A stretch of 7,542 nucleotides of DNA, from positions 1 to 7,542 of the forward strand of contig JAGHVI010000204.1 in NCBI GenBank assembly GCA_018064385.1. Reading direction: 5' to 3'. A program made the position numbers and the translations under genes. The stretch is from Candidatus Minthenecus merdequi. Its GTDB lineage: Bacteria > Bacteroidota > Bacteroidia > Bacteroidales > Paludibacteraceae. Numbering within the stretch: position 1 is the stretch's first letter; the number at the start of each line of letters is the position of its first letter. The notes beneath the pieces were generated by a model that worked only from the letters and a program-made list of their open reading frames with translations, searched no databases and had not been told where the DNA came from. This document shows, piece by piece, positions 5,653-7,542 of this stretch.

Positions 5653-5991
5653 AAAAAAAGTTTATCTATTTATGGTCTCTGTACCTGTCTGTTGGTTTTT
5701 GTTGGTACAATTTTTAAGGTTCTGCATTGGCCAAACGGAACTGTAATTTTGCTAATATTAGCACCAATTTTTGTTTCACTTTTTTTGATATTATATGCGG
5801 GTCATCTTTCCAAGACTACAGATAAGTCAAAATTTGCAATTTGGTTCAGTGCTATTGTTCTTATCTTGTTTATAGCAGGTGGTAGTTTCAAAATGTTGCA
5901 TTGGCCAATCGCTTTTCACTTGTTGCTAAGTTCCAGTATATTAGGTATCATCGACTTCTTTGTTCTCCTTGTACGCATAATCAAGAAATAA
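5650..5991 (+). CDS. Four-helix membrane protein with duplicated FKxLHWP motif, GldL-like
   Basis: A 113-residue, strongly hydrophobic protein with about four membrane helices (roughly 7-21, 31-50, 62-77 and 88-108) and a short polar loop at 52-61. It is built of two similar halves: IFKVLHWPNG (21-30) and SFKMLHWPIA (79-88), each Phe-Lys-x-Leu-His-Trp-Pro between two helices and 58 residues apart. The same FKxxHWPGA-type motif marks the membrane part of GldL, the gliding/type IX secretion motor protein of Bacteroidetes, but GldL is longer with a large cytoplasmic region lacking here. I infer a GldL-motif-related small membrane protein of unknown function, not GldL itself; no other gld or por genes are nearby. 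The basic ends (MKKS, RIIKK) suggest both termini face the cytoplasm. Its codons look more A/T-rich than those of pepD or atoE. Confidence 0.75.
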   Translation: MKKSLSIYGLCTCLLVFVGTIFKVLHWPNGTVILLILAPIFVSLFLILYAGHLSKTTDKSKFAIWFSAIVLILFIAGGSFKMLHWPIAFHLLLSSSILGIIDFFVLLVRIIKK

Positions 5992-5995
5992 GGTT

Positions 5996-6014
5996 AAGGT
6001 GAGTTCTATAAATT
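5996..6014 (+). repeat. 19-bp repeat copy AAGGTGAGTTCTATAAATT
   Basis: Five bases after the stop of the HWP-motif gene this 19-base word is the exact reverse complement of 81-99 at the other end of the window. The sequence continues to ATTATG, and a variant, GGTGGTTCTATTAATTATG, occurs at 7484-7502. It is probably a dispersed intergenic repeat rather than part of the gene. Confidence 0.65.
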
Positions 6015-6024
6015 ATGCATAGAC

Positions 6025-6061
6025 AAAGACGGGATTTCTTGTTGAAATCCCGTCTTTTTTT
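6025..6061 (+). terminator. Intrinsic terminator of the HWP-motif gene
   Basis: A perfect 14-bp stem, AAAGACGGGATTTC (6025-6038) with GAAATCCCGTCTTT (6044-6057), closes a 5-base loop TTGTT and is followed by a T-run to 6061. It serves the rightward gene ending at 5991. In the leftward direction the run after the stem is weaker (TTTGTCT), so it may terminate only partially there. Confidence 0.92.
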
Positions 6062-6081
6062 ATCAGTACAGAAACCATCTG

Positions 6082-6114
6082 CAAAGTTACAACAATTTTC
6101 TGAAATCAGCCAAA
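6082..6114 (-). promoter_or_regulatory. Leftward promoter-like element without an obvious gene
   Basis: On the minus strand TTTG (complement of 6111-6114) is followed after 21 bases by TAACTTTG (complement of 6082-6089), a good TAnnTTTG match in the context TAACTTTGCAGA. It lies just past the atoE stop and points left, into the 6025-6061 hairpin, with no leftward gene before rlmB-rluA far away. It could produce a short RNA, be a remnant of a lost gene's promoter, or be chance. Confidence 0.4.
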
Positions 6115-6129
6115 AATAAATTGTATTTT

Positions 6130-7479
6130 TTATGCCCAAATAAGAAGACCTGCGCAGATAATCAAGCCACTGACGACAAGGTCAATTATGCAGAATCCCA
6201 TAATATCCTTGGCGTTGAGTTTTGCTATTGCCAGAGCAGGTAATGCCCAGAACGGCTGTATGAGGTTGGTCCAAGCGTCACCCCATGCTATCGCAATGCC
6301 GGTAAGTCCAGGAGCTACGTCAAGGTCGGCACCTGCGGCAAACATAATAGGGGCTTGGATTGCCCAGTGACCGCCACCTGAAGGGACGAACATATTCAAC
6401 ACAGCAGCACAGACGAAGGTCAGCAAAGGATATGTGGTAGGCGTTGATATGCTGATGCAGGCATCGCTTAGGATTGTTCCGAGGCAAAGTCCAGATGCTC
6501 CTACGCCTGTTATAATTCCCATTATACCAGCATAGAAAGGGAACTGAAGGAGGATTCCAGCAGCACTTTTGGCAGCCTTTCCAAACGCATGGACGTATGC
6601 TATAGGTTTTCCGTGTAGCAGTATTCCGAGGAAAAGGAAGAGTAGGATAACAGTATTGATGTCCAACGGCTGTTGGTCAACAAAGACATGCAGGACGAAA
6701 TACGTGATACCTATCAGCCCGACAATCAAAGTCAGCAGGCGGCTTTGCTCAAGGTGTTCGGCAGGGGTTGTAGGTTTGTCGAACTTCTCGTCAGCCTCCT
6801 CCTTCAGCAACTCGGGGTCAACAGCTACCACACGGTCTGCCTTTGGATGCATCAACGCATTGACGACAACGATAGCCGCCATTACCAACACTACCATTAC
6901 GATATTGTGTATGTCAAGAATGGTTTCAGAGACAGGCACAGGCGAGGTCAGCACACCGTTCGTAGCCTTTGCCAAAGCATCTCCAGGAGTTGCCATAGTC
7001 AGAGGTATAGAGCCAGAAAGACCAGCATGCCATACCACAAAGCCACTGTAGGCCGAGGCTATCAAAAGACGGTAATCGACATTACGGATGGAGCGGGCAA
7101 CCTCGCGGGCAAGGATAGCACCGACGATAAGACCAAAGCCCCAGTTCAGCCAACAGGCAACGGCAGACACTCCTGTGACAAAGGCTATTGCGCCAGCAGG
7201 AGTCTTTGGGATACGCGCCAGATGCGAAATGCCTTTCTTGACCACAGGAGCAGCAGCGAGCGTTGCACCAGTGACAAGAACCAAAGACATCTGCATAGCA
7301 AAAGCCAGCAATCCCCAAACGCCACCGCCCCAGTTATGAATGACCTCGACGGGTGTCTGATGGCAGACAGGCATGGCGATACAAGCCGCCACAAGTGTCA
7401 AAAGGACGGCAAAGATGAAAGGTTCAGGCAGCCAACGTTGCACAAGACGGACACAGGCATTGATGATTTTCTGGAACAT
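6130..7479 (-). CDS. atoE: Short-chain fatty acid transporter, AtoE family
   Basis: An inner-membrane transporter of 449 residues in the AtoE/TIGR00366 family, whose E. coli member imports short-chain fatty acids such as butyrate and acetoacetate. The start is typical (QRWLPEPFIFAVLLT, 14-28). Other family segments are GVWGLLAFAMQM (53-64), CWLNWGFGLIVG (109-120), FVPSGGGHWAIQAP (364-377) and AWGDAWTNLIQPFWALP (398-414). I count about ten to twelve hydrophobic segments, interrupted by a charged cytoplasmic-looking loop at roughly 207-250. Length is normal (E. coli AtoE is 440). No ato CoA-transferase or thiolase gene adjoins it inside the window; what precedes it upstream (right of 7542) is unseen. 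In a fermenting Bacteroidales it could act in uptake or export of such acids; direction is not shown by sequence. No TAnnTTTG box is seen in the 63 bases available upstream. Confidence 0.93.
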   Translation of the reverse strand: MFQKIINACVRLVQRWLPEPFIFAVLLTLVAACIAMPVCHQTPVEVIHNWGGGVWGLLAFAMQMSLVLVTGATLAAAPVVKKGISHLARIPKTPAGAIAFVTGVSAVACWLNWGFGLIVGAILAREVARSIRNVDYRLLIASAYSGFVVWHAGLSGSIPLTMATPGDALAKATNGVLTSPVPVSETILDIHNIVMVVLVMAAIVVVNALMHPKADRVVAVDPELLKEEADEKFDKPTTPAEHLEQSRLLTLIVGLIGITYFVLHVFVDQQPLDINTVILLFLFLGILLHGKPIAYVHAFGKAAKSAAGILLQFPFYAGIMGIITGVGASGLCLGTILSDACISISTPTTYPLLTFVCAAVLNMFVPSGGGHWAIQAPIMFAAGADLDVAPGLTGIAIAWGDAWTNLIQPFWALPALAIAKLNAKDIMGFCIIDLVVSGLIICAGLLIWA

Positions 7480-7486
7480 ATTGGGT

Positions 7487-7542
7487 GGTTCTATTAATTA
7501 TGTTTTATATTATATAAGCGTCTCAACCTAATTAATAGAACC
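7487..7542. repeat. Perfect 14-bp inverted repeat upstream of atoE
   Basis: GGTTCTATTAATTA (7487-7500) is the exact reverse complement of TAATTAATAGAACC (7529-7542), with a 28-base A/T-rich spacer. The arm proximal to atoE ends seven bases before its ATG. The outer arm reaches the last base of the window, so the repeat may be longer. It resembles the TTCTATAAATT repeats at 81-99 and 5996-6014. It could act as an operator, as a leader hairpin near the ribosome-binding site, or merely be a pair of dispersed repeat copies. Confidence 0.65.

Noticed and set aside
6673..7497. Rightward 274-codon frame opposite atoE
   Set aside because: Long but antisense to an AtoE gene with all family motifs; its translation is polar, His/Arg/Gln-rich and low in hydrophobic residues, as expected for the reverse of a membrane protein gene.

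Overview
The window looks like an ordinary chromosomal stretch from a member of the Bacteroidales, probably Prevotella-like. Three observations support this. Several genes are preceded by the Bacteroidetes-type -7 box TAnnTTTG instead of a TATAAT box. Shine-Dalgarno sequences are essentially absent. The gene set contains a lipoprotein OmpH/Skp homologue, a GldL-like HWP-motif membrane protein, an M20C Xaa-His dipeptidase and a YycJ/WalJ nuclease. The genus is an inference; no rRNA or other marker gene is present.

Layout, left to right. Positions 1-329 hold no gene but carry imperfect direct and inverted repeats and a bidirectional terminator. A leftward two-gene unit follows (rlmB-type 2'-O-methyltransferase, then an RluA-family pseudouridine synthase, TGATG overlap), encoding two RNA modification enzymes. 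A divergent promoter region (1790-2007) separates it from a rightward YycJ/WalJ metallo-beta-lactamase-fold nuclease. A bidirectional terminator lies between that gene and a leftward pair: a 49-residue membrane protein and an OmpH/Skp-like lipoprotein. Divergent from this pair is rightward pepD, ending in a strong terminator. A 470-base gene-poor stretch (5180-5649) contains a G10 homopolymer, a TAACTTTG promoter and a possibly structured leader with an 11-codon upstream ORF. The leader belongs to a small four-helix membrane protein with two FKxLHWP motifs. A 14-bp terminator ends that unit. The last gene, leftward, is an AtoE-family short-chain fatty acid transporter whose upstream region carries a perfect 14-bp inverted repeat reaching the window edge.

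How the genes relate. Apart from the two short leftward units, the genes are separately promoted and do not form one pathway. They cover RNA modification, DNA processing, envelope biogenesis, dipeptide catabolism and short-chain fatty acid uptake. No defence system, phage, insertion sequence, CRISPR array, tRNA or rRNA is visible. The points most worth a second look are non-coding: the G10/uORF leader at 5471-5652, a short dispersed repeat (TTCTATnAATT core) at four places, and an apparently orphan leftward promoter at 6082-6114. The small membrane protein gene at 3448-3597 also decides the start of the lipoprotein gene.
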